Positions 7,915 to 16,896 of a DNA stretch of 64,000 nt are shown in pieces. This stretch comes from CAYTGR01 sp964437445 (lineage in GTDB: Bacteria > Chloroflexota > Anaerolineae > B4-G1 > SLSP01), in assembly GCA_964437445.1 (NCBI GenBank), contig CAYTGR010000003.1, forward strand, positions 85,921 to 149,920. The letters are read 5' to 3'. Numbering within the stretch: position 1 is the stretch's first letter; each line of letters begins with the position of its first letter. The notes beneath the pieces are model-generated. The model was not told where the DNA came from. It searched no databases and saw nothing but the letters and a program-made list of their open reading frames with translations. The translations under genes and the position numbers were made by a program.

Positions 7915-9477
7915 TCAGGCCGGGCGCTGCAACGCCTCTTCTTGCGGGATGCCGGCCATCATCAGGCCGATTTGCTCCACCGTGGCCTGATCGCGTGCCA
8001 CGATCCCCATGATGCGCCCTTCATACATCACCGCAATCCGGTCGGAGAGCGTGCGGATTTCGTCCAGGTCTTCGGAGATCAGCAGGATGGCGGTGCCCGC
8101 CGCGCGCTGTTCCAGCAGCCGCTGATGGATGTACTCGGTGGCCCCGATATCTACCCCGCGCGTGGGTTGGGCGGCGATCAGGACTTGGGGATGCCGTGAA
8201 AGCTCCCGCGCCATAATCAGCTTCTGGATGTTGCCGCCGGAGAGGTTTTTGAGCGGCGTCTCCAGGCCGGGGGTCTTGACGGCGAATTCGGCGACCAGGG
8301 CGCGCGCATGGGCGGCCATCCGGTTGAAATCCAGGAAGATGCCGTGGGTGTATTCGGGGGCCGCATGGTCGTGCAGGAAGATGTTTTCCTGAACCGAAAA
8401 CTCGCGGATGGCGCCATCCCGCATCCGTTCTTCGGGGATGTAAGCCTGCCCGGCGGCCATCCGTGCGCGGGTGGAAAGATGGGTGATCTCCTGTCCCTCC
8501 AGGATAATTGTCCCGGCGGTGACTTTGCGCAGGCCGGCCAGACATTCGGCCAGCTCGCGTTGCCCGTTGCCGGAGACGCCGGCCAGCCCGACGATCTCGC
8601 CGGCGTGCAGCTCTAAATCTACCCCCCGCAGCACCTCCGTCCCCCGATCCCCCATGGCGCGCAGGCCGGTGATCTGCAACCGCACCGGCCCGGCCTGGAG
8701 CGGCTGGGGCGTCAGCGGCTTGACCTCGCGCCCCACCATCATCTTGACCAGCTCCTGGCGGGTGACCTCGCGGGTGGGGCGTGAGCCGGTCACCCGGCCG
8801 TCGCGCAGCACCGTGACCCGGTCGCTGATCGCCAGCACCTCATGGAGCTTGTGGGAGATGAAAATCAGCGCGTGCCCGTCGGCGACCATCTTGCGCAGCG
8901 TGACAAAGAGATCGTTGACCTCTTGGGGGGTGAGCACCGCCGTCGGTTCGTCTAAGATGATCAGGCTGGCGCCCCGATAGAGCGCCTTGATGATCTCCAC
9001 CCGCTGCTGTTCCCCCACCGAAAGCTGCCAGACATAGGCGGTCGGGTCCACTTTCAATCCGTAGAGCTGCGACAGCTCGGCAATCCGCGCCGAGACGCGG
9101 TCCAGGTCCAGCCGGGGTTCGCGCGAAGACCGCAGGCCCAGCGCCACGTTCTGCGCCACCGTCAGCGTGGGGACGAGCATGAAATGCTGGTGGATCATGC
9201 CGATCCCGGCCCGAATGGCGTCGGCCGGCGAGTGGAAGACCTGCGGCCGGCCGTCAATGAGAATCTCCCCCTCGTCAGGGCGGTAGAGGCCGTAGAGCTG
9301 GCGCATCAGCGTGCTCTTGCCGGCGCCGTTTTCGCCCAGCAGGGCATGGACTTCGCCGGCCTGCACTTCCAGCGTCACGCCGGCGTTGGCCAGCACGCCC
9401 GGAAACCGCTTGACGATGTTGCGGAGCTCCACGCGCTGGATTTTACGGGTGGGGGTGATCGTCGCCAGAGATCCCAT
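7915..9477 (-). CDS. ABC importer ATPase of the BMP/nucleoside class (two fused ATPase domains)
   Basis: 520 residues with two ABC domains, as in RbsA/NupO-type sugar and nucleoside importers. The first has Walker A GENGAGKST, signature LSVGEQQR and Walker B LIILDEPTA. The second has a degenerate Walker A (GVSGNGQREL), LSGGNIQK and the diverged Walker B LIAAQPTRGVD, so only the first site is likely fully catalytic. It is the last gene of the permease-permease-BMP-ATPase set, separated from the BMP gene by a strong hairpin. It powers import of the BMP ligand at the cytoplasmic membrane. Confidence 0.9.
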   Translation of the reverse strand: MGSLATITPTRKIQRVELRNIVKRFPGVLANAGVTLEVQAGEVHALLGENGAGKSTLMRQLYGLYRPDEGEILIDGRPQVFHSPADAIRAGIGMIHQHFMLVPTLTVAQNVALGLRSSREPRLDLDRVSARIAELSQLYGLKVDPTAYVWQLSVGEQQRVEIIKALYRGASLIILDEPTAVLTPQEVNDLFVTLRKMVADGHALIFISHKLHEVLAISDRVTVLRDGRVTGSRPTREVTRQELVKMMVGREVKPLTPQPLQAGPVRLQITGLRAMGDRGTEVLRGVDLELHAGEIVGLAGVSGNGQRELAECLAGLRKVTAGTIILEGQEITHLSTRARMAAGQAYIPEERMRDGAIREFSVQENIFLHDHAAPEYTHGIFLDFNRMAAHARALVAEFAVKTPGLETPLKNLSGGNIQKLIMARELSRHPQVLIAAQPTRGVDIGATEYIHQRLLEQRAAGTAILLISEDLDEIRTLSDRIAVMYEGRIMGIVARDQATVEQIGLMMAGIPQEEALQRPA

Positions 9478-9578
9478 AGGCGCTCCTCATACCATACTGA
9501 CACATTAATTGAATAGAAACCGGTTAAGGAGTGAGCAGAGAGCAGCAGGTAGAAATTCCTGTTGCGACTCAAGGAACT

Positions 9579-9612
9579 GCGTGTTGCGTATAGCCCACTA
9601 TACGCAACACGC
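9579..9612. promoter_or_regulatory. Perfect 15-bp intercistronic hairpin between BMP and ATPase genes
   Basis: Positions 9579-9593 (gcgtgttgcgtatag) pair perfectly with 9598-9612 around a 4-nt loop. It sits right after the BMP stop codon in the transcript and has no T-tract, which fits a 3'-end stabiliser that would raise binding-protein mRNA over the ATPase. Confidence 0.65.
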
Positions 9613-9630
9613 GCTACGCTCCCCAGCAGA

Positions 9631-10626
9631 TTACGGGTTGACCTTGATGCTCCCGTTCTTGATGCCCTCAATCGCCGCATCGCCGGCGGCTTTGACCTCG
9701 GCGGGCAGGTTGTAGCCGGGATTGTAGGCGATCTTCAGGCCGCCGTTAGCCAGTTTCAGCACAAAGGTATCGCCGCCCAATTTGCCGGCCTTGCGGTTGG
9801 CGATGATCTCCTTCAACATGCCGGTCCAATCGTAGACCTGGCAGGCGACGACCAGTTGGGGCGCCAGCGAGGACTGGTCCTGCTGGGTGCCGAACCAGAG
9901 GACCTTGCCGTTCTCTTTGGCCGCACCGATGGAGCCGACGACCGATTGCGAAGAGCCGGTCAGCGCGTCGGCGCCGGCGGCGATGTGCGTCTTGGCCGCC
10001 TCGGTCATCAACGCCACGTCGGAGAAAGAGCCGGTCCAGGTCTTGGCAACTTGGATGCCAGGGTCTACGGAGGCCACGCCCTGCACAAAGCCATCAATGT
10101 AGGTCTTGGCGTCGCCGACCTCCACCGGGCCGGTCACGCCGATCAGCCGGCTCTTGGTCAGATGGGCCGCCAGCACGCCGTTGACATAACCGCCCTCTTC
10201 GGCGGCGGCCGTGTAGGCGTAGACGTTCGGCAGCCCAAAGGTGTTCACGTCGGTGCCCCAGGCGAAGGTGACGTTGGGGAAGTCCTTGGCGATCTCCTGC
10301 ACCGAGGCCCCGTATTGTGACCCGTGGGCGATCACGATGTCAAACCCCTGGCTGGCGTAGTCGCGGATCGCGGCGGCAGCGTCGGGCACCTTGAACATGT
10401 TCTCGGAGTATTTGATCTCCAGCGCCGATTCCCCGCCCATCTCGGTCTGGACGGCTTTGAGCGCGTTCCACATGGATTGGCTGAACGCCATGTCGGTCGT
10501 CGCGCTTGGCATCACTACCGCGATGCGAAACGGCTTGGTCTCGGTAGAGGCGCCTTTCCCGCCCCCACAAGCCGACAGAACCAGGGACAACAGCAGCAGC
10601 CCAACCAGCAATCCTCGGAATTTCAT
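9631..10626 (-). CDS. BMP-family (PnrA-like) substrate-binding lipoprotein
   Basis: 331 residues. The signal peptide ends in lipobox LVLSAC with the lipidated Cys20, followed by a Gly/Ser linker and a periplasmic-binding fold typical of basic-membrane-protein/PnrA proteins (IAVVMPSATTDMAFSQSMW near the N-terminus; GFDIVIAHGSQYG and FVQGV motifs). Characterised members bind purine nucleosides or related ligands. It supplies the ligand to the two permeases encoded upstream. Specificity cannot be read from sequence; the nearby pxp genes raise the possibility of a non-nucleoside ligand. Confidence 0.9.
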   Translation of the reverse strand: MKFRGLLVGLLLLSLVLSACGGGKGASTETKPFRIAVVMPSATTDMAFSQSMWNALKAVQTEMGGESALEIKYSENMFKVPDAAAAIRDYASQGFDIVIAHGSQYGASVQEIAKDFPNVTFAWGTDVNTFGLPNVYAYTAAAEEGGYVNGVLAAHLTKSRLIGVTGPVEVGDAKTYIDGFVQGVASVDPGIQVAKTWTGSFSDVALMTEAAKTHIAAGADALTGSSQSVVGSIGAAKENGKVLWFGTQQDQSSLAPQLVVACQVYDWTGMLKEIIANRKAGKLGGDTFVLKLANGGLKIAYNPGYNLPAEVKAAGDAAIEGIKNGSIKVNP

Positions 10627-10659
10627 CGTCGCTCCTTTCAGGATAAAAGATAGTGCGGG

Positions 10660-11592
10660 TTAATTTTCGCCCCGCTCAAAAGGCTTGTTGAGGGCGGCGG
10701 GCTGGCGGGCCCGGCTGACCGTCACCGCCAGCGCCACGATGGTCAGCAGATAGGGCATCATGATCGCCACATCCGACGGGATTTTGACGCCCAGCACCTG
10801 CATCCAGAGCTGGAAAGCGTTGACCGTGCTGAAGAGTAACGCGCCGCCCATGATCCCCAACGGCTTCCAGCCGCCGAAATAGACCAGCGCGACCGCGATG
10901 AAGCCCTGCCCGGCGGTCATGTTTTCCTGGAAAAGGTTGAGCAGGGCGATGGAGAGCGAAGCCCCGGCGATGCCCGCCAGGATCGCCCCCACGCAGACGC
11001 TGAAGTAGCGCACCCGGTCCACGTTGACGCCCAGCGAGTCGGCTGCTGCCGGGTTCTGCCCGACCGCTTTGATTTGCAGCCCCCAGGTAGTCCGGTCCAG
11101 CACCCACCAGGCCACCGGCACCAGCAGGAACGCGCCGTAGACCGGCAAACTGTGCTGGAAAAAGATCGGGCCAATCACCGGCAGATCGCCCAACAGCGGC
11201 AGTTTGAGCGCCGGAAAGCCGGAGACGGTCTTGACCGTGCCGACCATTACCTTGAAGAGCAGCGAGGAGAGGCCCAGCCCGAACATGTAGAGGCCGATCC
11301 CGCTGATCCCCTGCTCGGCCTTGAGCGTGACGCTGATGAACGACATTAGCAGTCCCATCAGCAGGCCGACGAGCATGGCGGCCAGCAGCCCCAGCCAGAC
11401 ATTGCCGGTCTGGAGGGTCACGTAGAAGGCCGCATAGCCGCTGACCAGCATGATCCCATCCACGCCCAGGTTGACCACGCCGGAGGTTTGCGCGAAAGCC
11501 TCGCCGATGGCGGCATAGAGATAGGGGGTAGCCAGCCGGATGGCTGAAGTGAGAATGCCCGCAATGACGGTCAGGGAGAAGAGCTGGTTCAT
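10660..11592 (-). CDS. ABC importer permease, BMP/nucleoside class (subunit 2)
   Basis: 310 residues with about eight to ten hydrophobic helices and the branched-chain/ribose-type permease pattern (FAQTSGVVNLGVDGIMLVSGYAAF near 33-56). Its ATG overlaps the stop of the preceding permease by the tetranucleotide ATGA, so the two are translationally coupled. It pairs with the other permease to form the transmembrane channel of the BMP importer. Confidence 0.88.
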   Translation of the reverse strand: MNQLFSLTVIAGILTSAIRLATPYLYAAIGEAFAQTSGVVNLGVDGIMLVSGYAAFYVTLQTGNVWLGLLAAMLVGLLMGLLMSFISVTLKAEQGISGIGLYMFGLGLSSLLFKVMVGTVKTVSGFPALKLPLLGDLPVIGPIFFQHSLPVYGAFLLVPVAWWVLDRTTWGLQIKAVGQNPAAADSLGVNVDRVRYFSVCVGAILAGIAGASLSIALLNLFQENMTAGQGFIAVALVYFGGWKPLGIMGGALLFSTVNAFQLWMQVLGVKIPSDVAIMMPYLLTIVALAVTVSRARQPAALNKPFERGEN

Positions 11593-12734
11593 GCGGTTGC
11601 CTCCTCATCTTTTTCCGCTTGTTTGAGGGCGGCCATCATCCGGCGCGCGGCCCAGCGGCGCGTCCACAGCGCCGAGCCGACGACAAAGAGGACCACCAGC
11701 CCTAAGATGGTATCAATCAGCGCCGAGGGGACCTGCACGGCCCGCTGCATCTTGTCGGCGCCGACCAGCAGGGCGCCGAAGAGCGCCGAGGCGGGAATCA
11801 GTCCCAGGGGATGCAGGCCGCCGAAGAGCGCCGCCACGATGCCCGAAAAGCCGTAGCCGCTGGTGATCCCCTCCAGCAGCCGGTGCTGGACGCCGAGCAC
11901 CTCCACCACGCCGGCCAGCCCGGCAAAGCCCCCTGCCAGCGTCAGCGAGAGCGCCTGGTAGAAGGGGACGTTGAGGCCGGCGTAGCGGGTCGCGTCGGGG
12001 TTCAGGCCCACGGCTCGGATGCGGTAGCCGATGGTGGTGCGCCACAGGAAAATGTAGACGGCGAGGGCCAACAGCACGGCTAAAATCGCCCCGGCGTGGA
12101 GCAGTGTTTGGGGGATCAGCCGGGGCAGCCAGACCTGTTCCGGCAGCCGCTCCGACTGCGCCAGATAGGTCCCGGCGGTGATCCCGGCGGGGTCAATCAG
12201 CGGCCCCCGGATCAGCATGTTCATCAGCTGCACGGCGATCGCGTTCATCATCACCGTGCTCAAGATTTCGTTGACGTTCAGGCGCGCCTTCAGGATGCCG
12301 GGCACAAAGCCCCAGGCGGCCCCGGCTAAGAAGCCCATGATGAGCGTGGTGGGGATCAGGAGCCAGCCTGGCCAGGTGCGAAAGGTGAGCGGGAACCAGG
12401 TCGCCATCAGCGCCCCGGCGATGATCTGGCCTTCGCCGCCGATGTTGATCACGCTGGCCCGAAAGGCGATGCAGATGCCCAGGCCCACCAGCAGCAGCGG
12501 TGTTGCTTTGACCAGCGCCTGGGTGATACCGGAGACGCTGCCGAAGACACCGGCCACCAGGGCGGTGTATGCTTGCAGCGGGTTGGCGCCGAGCAGGGCC
12601 AGCATGATCGCGCCGATGAGCAGCGCCAGCAACATGGCCGCCAGCGGGACGGAGGCGTTGAAGAGCGCTTCGCGCCAATGGAGAGCCGTTTTGGGAGGGC
12701 GGGACTGCGTGGAGAGTTTTTTGGATTCCATCAT
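11589..12734 (-). CDS. ABC importer permease, BMP/nucleoside class (subunit 1)
   Basis: 381 residues with a ~25-residue cytoplasmic N-terminus and multiple membrane spans. The segment FRASVINIGGEGQIIAGAL is the hallmark loop of this permease class. The start at 12734 has GGGGAGA upstream. It is the first gene after the promoter at 12819-12846 and is coupled to the second permease by a 4-bp overlap. Confidence 0.88.
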   Translation of the reverse strand: MMESKKLSTQSRPPKTALHWREALFNASVPLAAMLLALLIGAIMLALLGANPLQAYTALVAGVFGSVSGITQALVKATPLLLVGLGICIAFRASVINIGGEGQIIAGALMATWFPLTFRTWPGWLLIPTTLIMGFLAGAAWGFVPGILKARLNVNEILSTVMMNAIAVQLMNMLIRGPLIDPAGITAGTYLAQSERLPEQVWLPRLIPQTLLHAGAILAVLLALAVYIFLWRTTIGYRIRAVGLNPDATRYAGLNVPFYQALSLTLAGGFAGLAGVVEVLGVQHRLLEGITSGYGFSGIVAALFGGLHPLGLIPASALFGALLVGADKMQRAVQVPSALIDTILGLVVLFVVGSALWTRRWAARRMMAALKQAEKDEEATA

Positions 12735-12818
12735 CTTTCTCCCCTGCCAGCGTTAGCCGGCCGGTATGGCCGTGGGGTGGATGCCAAAGCAAGAAGCATG
12801 GCCGTTGCGCATATCACT

Positions 12819-12846
12819 ATTGTAGGGGAACTGCCGGCTTTGTCAA
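12819..12846 (-). promoter_or_regulatory. Promoter for the BMP ABC importer genes
   Basis: On the minus strand TTGACA (12846-12841), a 16-bp spacer and TACAAT (12824-12819) lie directly after the pxpC stop codon. The importer can therefore be transcribed independently of the pxp genes. Confidence 0.65.
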
Positions 12847-12848
12847 TT

Positions 12849-13802
12849 TCAAATCTGCAATTTTGCCTCCAACGTCGCCTGGAGTCTGACCAGGGCCTGC
12901 CAGGCGGCTTGCGCCTCGCTCAGCGTCACGGCCTGGAAGCGCACCCGGTCGCCGGGGAGACATTGCGCCAGCAGCGGCAGGTCGGCCTGGATGACGGTGG
13001 CGATTTTGGGGTAGCCGCCGGTGGTCTGGTGATCGGCCAGCAAGATGATCGGTTGCCCGTCGGCGGGTACTTGGATGCAGCCGGTCAGTACGCCGTCGGA
13101 GACGATCTCCGCCCGGCCTTGATGCGTGAGCGGTGGTCCGTGCAGCCGGTAGCCCATCCGGTCGGCGGCCGGCGTGATCTCGTAATCGGCAGAAAGGAAA
13201 GTCGCCAGCGCCGTTGGGGTGAAGGCTGCGTCTTGCGGGCCCAGTACCACGCGGAGGGTGGGGGCGGGCGTGTAAGGTGGGCGGGCCGTGGCCGGCCAGC
13301 GTCTGCCGGCGCGCCGGGCTAAATCGCTGCCGGCCGGACCCAAGGGCAGCCGGTCACCGGCGCGCAGCGCGCGTCCCTCCAGCCCGCCGAATCCGCCGGG
13401 CAAATAGGTGGCCTGCGAGCCGAGGAACGCCGGGAGCGCGATCCCGCCCGCTACGGCCAGGTAAGCGCGCGCGCCTCGCTTGCGTTCGCCAAAGGCAATG
13501 ACTTCGCCGGCGCGCACGAAGCAGGCGTGCCAGGTGGGCACCGGGCGCGCGCCGATCCAGAGCGCGAACTCCGCCCCACAGATGGCGATCAGCGTCTCGG
13601 TCCAGGCGCGCAACACTGGCCCGGTCAGCGTGATCTCCAGACCGGCGGCGGTGGGCGCGTTGCCCACCAGCCGGTTGGCCGCCCAGAGCGCCGGCGCGTC
13701 CAGCGGCCCGGAGGGGGGGATGCCGTACCGCGCCCAGCCGGGCCGCCCGCCGTCCTGCACCGTGGTCAGGAAGCCGCCCTCAAGCAGTTCCAGCATCGTC
13801 AT
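12849..13802 (-). CDS. pxpC: 5-oxoprolinase subunit C (AHS2/KipA family)
   Basis: 317 residues matching the biotin-dependent-carboxylase-like AHS2 domain: GGRPGWARYGIPPSGPLD near the N-terminus, then DRMGYRLHGP and SDGVLTGCIQVPADGQPIILLADHQTTGGYP. With PxpA and PxpB it forms the ATP-dependent prokaryotic 5-oxoprolinase that opens pyroglutamate to glutamate. Its start lies inside the end of pxpB (23-bp overlap), so the two are translationally coupled. A KipA-like regulatory role is less likely in this full pxpABC context. Confidence 0.9.
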   Translation of the reverse strand: MTMLELLEGGFLTTVQDGGRPGWARYGIPPSGPLDAPALWAANRLVGNAPTAAGLEITLTGPVLRAWTETLIAICGAEFALWIGARPVPTWHACFVRAGEVIAFGERKRGARAYLAVAGGIALPAFLGSQATYLPGGFGGLEGRALRAGDRLPLGPAGSDLARRAGRRWPATARPPYTPAPTLRVVLGPQDAAFTPTALATFLSADYEITPAADRMGYRLHGPPLTHQGRAEIVSDGVLTGCIQVPADGQPIILLADHQTTGGYPKIATVIQADLPLLAQCLPGDRVRFQAVTLSEAQAAWQALVRLQATLEAKLQI

Positions 13803-14466
13803 CTACCGGCACAAAGCGCACCCGGTCACCGGGCCGCAGCCAGAAAGGCTCGGCGCGGTGGGGGTCAAACAAGGCCAGGGGGGTGCGGCCGATGATCCGC
13901 CAGCCGCCGGGCGTGGGGAGCGCGTAGACGCCGGCTTGTGGCCCGGCGATGCCCACGCTGCCCGGCGCTACGCGGGCGCGCGGGGTAGCAAGGCGCGGCG
14001 TGGCCAGTTCCGCCGGCAGGCCGAACAGGTAGGCAAAGCCCGGCGCGAAGCCCAACAGCGCCACGCGATAGGTCGCCTGGCTGTGGCGGCGGATCACTTC
14101 GGCGGGGGAGAGTCCGGTGTGCGCGGCGACAGCCGCTAAATCTGGCCCGGCCTCGCCGCCGTAACGGACGGGGAGCTCCACCAGGCGGCCCTCTGGGAGC
14201 GCCGTAGCTTTCAACCCGGCCAGCGCCTGTTGCAAATGTGCCTGGACTGCCTCAGCGGTGACCACCAGCGGATCATAGACGACCAGGAGCGAGCGGTAGG
14301 TTGGAACCGTCTCCACCAGGCCGGGAAAGGGGGTGCTGGTGAGCGCCGTATCCAGCGCGTGCACCCGCTGGTTGAGCGTTTCATCCAGCGTGTCGCCGAA
14401 CTCCACGGTGAAAGCCGTCTCCCCCACCGGGCGCAGGATCGTTGAGTTACTGAGGCACTGATTCAT
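13780..14466 (-). CDS. pxpB: 5-oxoprolinase subunit B (AHS1/KipI family)
   Basis: 228 residues with AHS1 features: FGDTLDETLNQRVHALD near the N-terminus, LVELPVRYGGEAGPDL, and GFAPGFAYLFGLP followed by the PSRVAPGSVGIAG-type segment (here RARVAPGSVGIAGPQAGVY). It pairs with PxpC. It begins 43 bp after the repaired end of pxpA and overlaps pxpC, fitting a pxpA-pxpB-pxpC transcript. Confidence 0.9.
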   Translation of the reverse strand: MNQCLSNSTILRPVGETAFTVEFGDTLDETLNQRVHALDTALTSTPFPGLVETVPTYRSLLVVYDPLVVTAEAVQAHLQQALAGLKATALPEGRLVELPVRYGGEAGPDLAAVAAHTGLSPAEVIRRHSQATYRVALLGFAPGFAYLFGLPAELATPRLATPRARVAPGSVGIAGPQAGVYALPTPGGWRIIGRTPLALFDPHRAEPFWLRPGDRVRFVPVDDDAGTA

Positions 14467-14509
14467 GGATCATGCAGATAGTATAGTAGCGCAAACTTTA
14501 GGCTGCGTC

Positions 14510-15447
14510 TTATGGCAGGCTTGGGTTTGCCCTACCTCTTTCCAGCGGCGCGATGGTCACGCCGGCAGCTTCCAGGGCCGTCCGCAGGGCAAGNNNNNNN
14601 NNNNNNNNNNNNNNNNNNNNNNNNNNNNNNNNNNNNNNNNNNNNNNNNNNNNNNNNNNNNNNNNNNNNNNNNNNNNNNNNNNNNNNNNNNNNNTTTCCAG
14701 CGGCGCGATGGTCACGCCGGCAGCTTCCAGGGCCGTCCGCAGGGCAAGGGCCAGCCGGGCTGCGCCGGGAGTATCGCCGTGCAGGCAGAGCGTCTCTATC
14801 GGCAGGCGGATGGTCTCGCCGTTGCTGGCTTCCACCGTCCCGTGCGTCACCATCTGCACCGCGCGCGCGGCGACCCGGGCCGGATCGTGGATCACCGCGC
14901 CCGGCTCGCTACGCGGCACGAGCGTCCCGTCGGGGCGGTAGGCGCGGTCGGCGAACCCCTCGCGGGCCACGCGCAAGCCTGCTTGCTGCGCGGTTTGCGC
15001 CAGCGCCGAAGCGGGCAACGTGACCACAATCAGCTGCCGGTCAAAGGCCGCCACGGCCCGCACGAAGGCGGCGGCCCGTGTGGTATCCCGCGCGACGACG
15101 TTGTAGAGCGCGCCGTGGGGCTTCACATGGACGAGCGGGACGCCGTGGGCACGGGTGAAGGCCGCCAGCGCCCCGATCTGATAGAGCGTGAAGGCTTCCA
15201 GTTCCGTCGGCGTCAGCTCCAGGATACGGCGGCCGAATCCCTGCAGGTCGGGGTAACCGGGGTGGGCGCCGATGGCGACCCCGGCCTCCACCGCCAGCGC
15301 CACCGTTTGCGCCATCACCGTCGGATCGCCGGCGTGCAGCCCGCAGGCGATGTTTGCCGAGGCGATCACCGGCATGAGCGCCGCATCCTCGCCCAGCGTG
15401 TAGCGGCCAAAACTCTCGCCCAGATCGCAATTCAGGTCAATGAACAT
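14510..15447 (-). CDS. pxpA: 5-oxoprolinase subunit A (LamB/YcsF family), interrupted by a 100-N scaffold gap
   Basis: The N-terminus MFIDLNCDLGESFGRYTLG, the metal-site segment ASANIACGLHAGDP and GAHPGYPD are diagnostic of the LamB/YcsF family. The frame runs into 100 N (14594-14693), on both sides of which the same 55 bp is present. Removing the N run and one copy of the 55 bp (155 bases) restores an open frame ending in TAA at 14512-14510 and a protein of 260 residues, the normal family length. It starts 11 bp after the upstream lipoprotein gene. The ribosome site is weak. Confidence 0.85.
14539..14748. other. Assembly gap 1 with duplicated 55-bp flanks
   Basis: 14539-14593 and 14694-14748 are identical over 55 bp and bracket exactly 100 N. 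This is the pattern left when two contigs sharing one k-mer-length overlap are scaffolded without merging. Confidence 0.9.
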
Positions 15448-15458
15448 GGCTTTTGGCT

Positions 15459-16664
15459 CTAATCCGAGATAGTCCAGCTTTTATCGGAGGTCAGCTCCAC
15501 ATTCTGTTCGGTGACCAGATCCTGACCCTCGCAATCCTTGGCTAACAGGTCGTAGGAGCCGGGTTTAACGTAGAAAAGGCGCTCGCCACCTTTCTCATCT
15601 ATGACTTCTCTGCTGCCCATCCAATCCTGGCCCCAGTTGTCGGCGGTGGTCGGGGCAATGTAGACATAGCAGATGGCGACGCTGCTGTTATTGATCAGGT
15701 GCAGGGCTACGGTCTGACCGGGGCCGCCGATGGTGAGGGTGGTGCTGGCGGCAATGTCCCAGGCCGTCCCCATCCTGATCCCGTCGCAGCTTCTGACCAG
15801 CACGTCGTACCGGTCAAAGGGCAGCTCAATCATCCGGGAGTAGCCTGGCTCTACGTCATCGCCTTCCGTCAGCTGGTCCTCCCCCCAGGAGTCGCTGTCG
15901 GCCTGGGAGATGTAGATGTCACAGATGTTTTCGGGGGATTCATTGGCGATGGTGATGAGCAGCCCTTCAGCCAGGCCCGGCTGACCGGTGGCGCCCAAAA
16001 TGGTCCAGACATACTCAGCGGTGATTTTGATATCCAGATCGCTTTGGATCTCCTGGTGATCGCAGTCCTCGGCCCGCAGATCGTAGCGCCCCGGGTCAAC
16101 GTAGAAGATGCGCCGTTTGCCACCGGTGCCGATGCTCTCTTTAGCGCCCAGCTGGTCCGCGCCCCAATCCTCGCTGCCGGCCGGCGGCAAATACAGGAAG
16201 CAGAGCTCCTGCGGGCTGTCGTTGGTGACGAGCAGGGCGACCTTGCCGGCTCCGCCGACGGTGACCGTGGTCGCCGCTGAGATTTTCCAGGCGGTCTGGA
16301 CGGCGATGTCGTTGCAATCGCGGATCATGACATCGTAAGTGCCGGGGGGAACATCGAAATCGTGGGTTGCCCCAGAGACGATGGTCTCGCTGGCCGCCAA
16401 CCAGTTGTCGCCCCAGGCTTGCTGGTCGCTGGACGAGATGTAAACGTAACACAGTTCGCCCGGCGAATCGTTTTGCACCCGGAGGCGGAAAGTTCGCTCT
16501 GAAGGGGACGTCGCCGGGGGCGTTAGCTCGGTGGTCGGCGGCGCTTCGGTGATGGGTTCCTGGGGCGGCGCTTCCGTGACGGGCGGTGAAGGCTGCACCA
16601 GAGAGCAGCCTAACGTTATCCCTAACAATCCTACCATGGCCAACCATTGCCAGTTCCGACGCAT
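15459..16664 (-). CDS. Lipoprotein with four alternating A/B beta domains (A-B-A-B)
   Basis: 401 residues from the ATG at 16664 (GGGAGG six bases upstream). Lipobox ITLGC gives lipidated Cys20; a Pro/Thr linker (22-55) follows. Four domains of about 80 residues fall at 58-138 (A), 139-222 (B), 234-315 (A) and 316-401 (B). Each has N-[DES]SP/V-x-[EDA]-[LIV]C-[YFD]-[VLI]Y[IL] near its start, W-G-[DAEQ]-[DNQ] mid-domain and Y-D-[VL]-x-x-x-[DS]C near its end, so each carries two Cys (72/117, 155/201, 248/293, 332/378) that could pair. No known enzyme motif is present. The protein is probably displayed on the outer face of the membrane. Paralogue of the next gene upstream. Confidence 0.75.
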   Translation of the reverse strand: MRRNWQWLAMVGLLGITLGCSLVQPSPPVTEAPPQEPITEAPPTTELTPPATSPSERTFRLRVQNDSPGELCYVYISSSDQQAWGDNWLAASETIVSGATHDFDVPPGTYDVMIRDCNDIAVQTAWKISAATTVTVGGAGKVALLVTNDSPQELCFLYLPPAGSEDWGADQLGAKESIGTGGKRRIFYVDPGRYDLRAEDCDHQEIQSDLDIKITAEYVWTILGATGQPGLAEGLLITIANESPENICDIYISQADSDSWGEDQLTEGDDVEPGYSRMIELPFDRYDVLVRSCDGIRMGTAWDIAASTTLTIGGPGQTVALHLINNSSVAICYVYIAPTTADNWGQDWMGSREVIDEKGGERLFYVKPGSYDLLAKDCEGQDLVTEQNVELTSDKSWTISD

Positions 16665-16673
16665 GTTTGACCT

Positions 16674-16740
16674 CCCATGAAAGCCAGATTTAACCGCCAA
16701 AAGCGCGGACATGCAGAGTTCTTCTTGTCCCCCGCCTCCC
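16674..16740. repeat. Dispersed repeat starting at catgaaagccagattt (copy 1)
   Basis: The stretch ccatgaaagccagatttaac followed by cc-a-aaa-gcgcgga and a pyrimidine-rich tail recurs at 18070-18130. A diverged form lies on the opposite strand near 60826-60878. Function unknown; it overlaps the leader of the four-domain lipoprotein gene. Confidence 0.6.
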
Positions 16741-16809
16741 TGCCCCCCAGTACAGGGCGGGCGGAGCCGATAACATAGCTGGCGCCTCTTGCCTGATGAT
16801 GAGTGAGGC

Positions 16810-16867
16810 TGTAGTGACGCCTTCAGGCGTTCCTGTGGCGCAAGAAGCAGCTAAAGCCGCCACTACA
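16810..16867. repeat. GTAGT palindromic element, copy 1
   Basis: Starts tgtagtgacgcc and ends ggcggc-type complement gccgccactaca, forming inverted ends of about 12 bp with one or two mismatches around an internal ccttcagg dyad. It belongs to the family also found at 42646-42693, 56376-56426 and 61095-61160. Confidence 0.65.
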
Positions 16868-16896
16868 ACCCCGGATTTGCGTAAGCCCTCATTCAA

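Noticed and set aside
14594..14693. N run as a true sequence gap of 100 bp
   Set aside because: Flanks overlap by exactly 55 bp and the gene is repaired by collapse.
16690..16896. 68-codon open frame between the lipoprotein genes
   Set aside because: Made of the dispersed repeat and a GTAGT element; no ribosome site.
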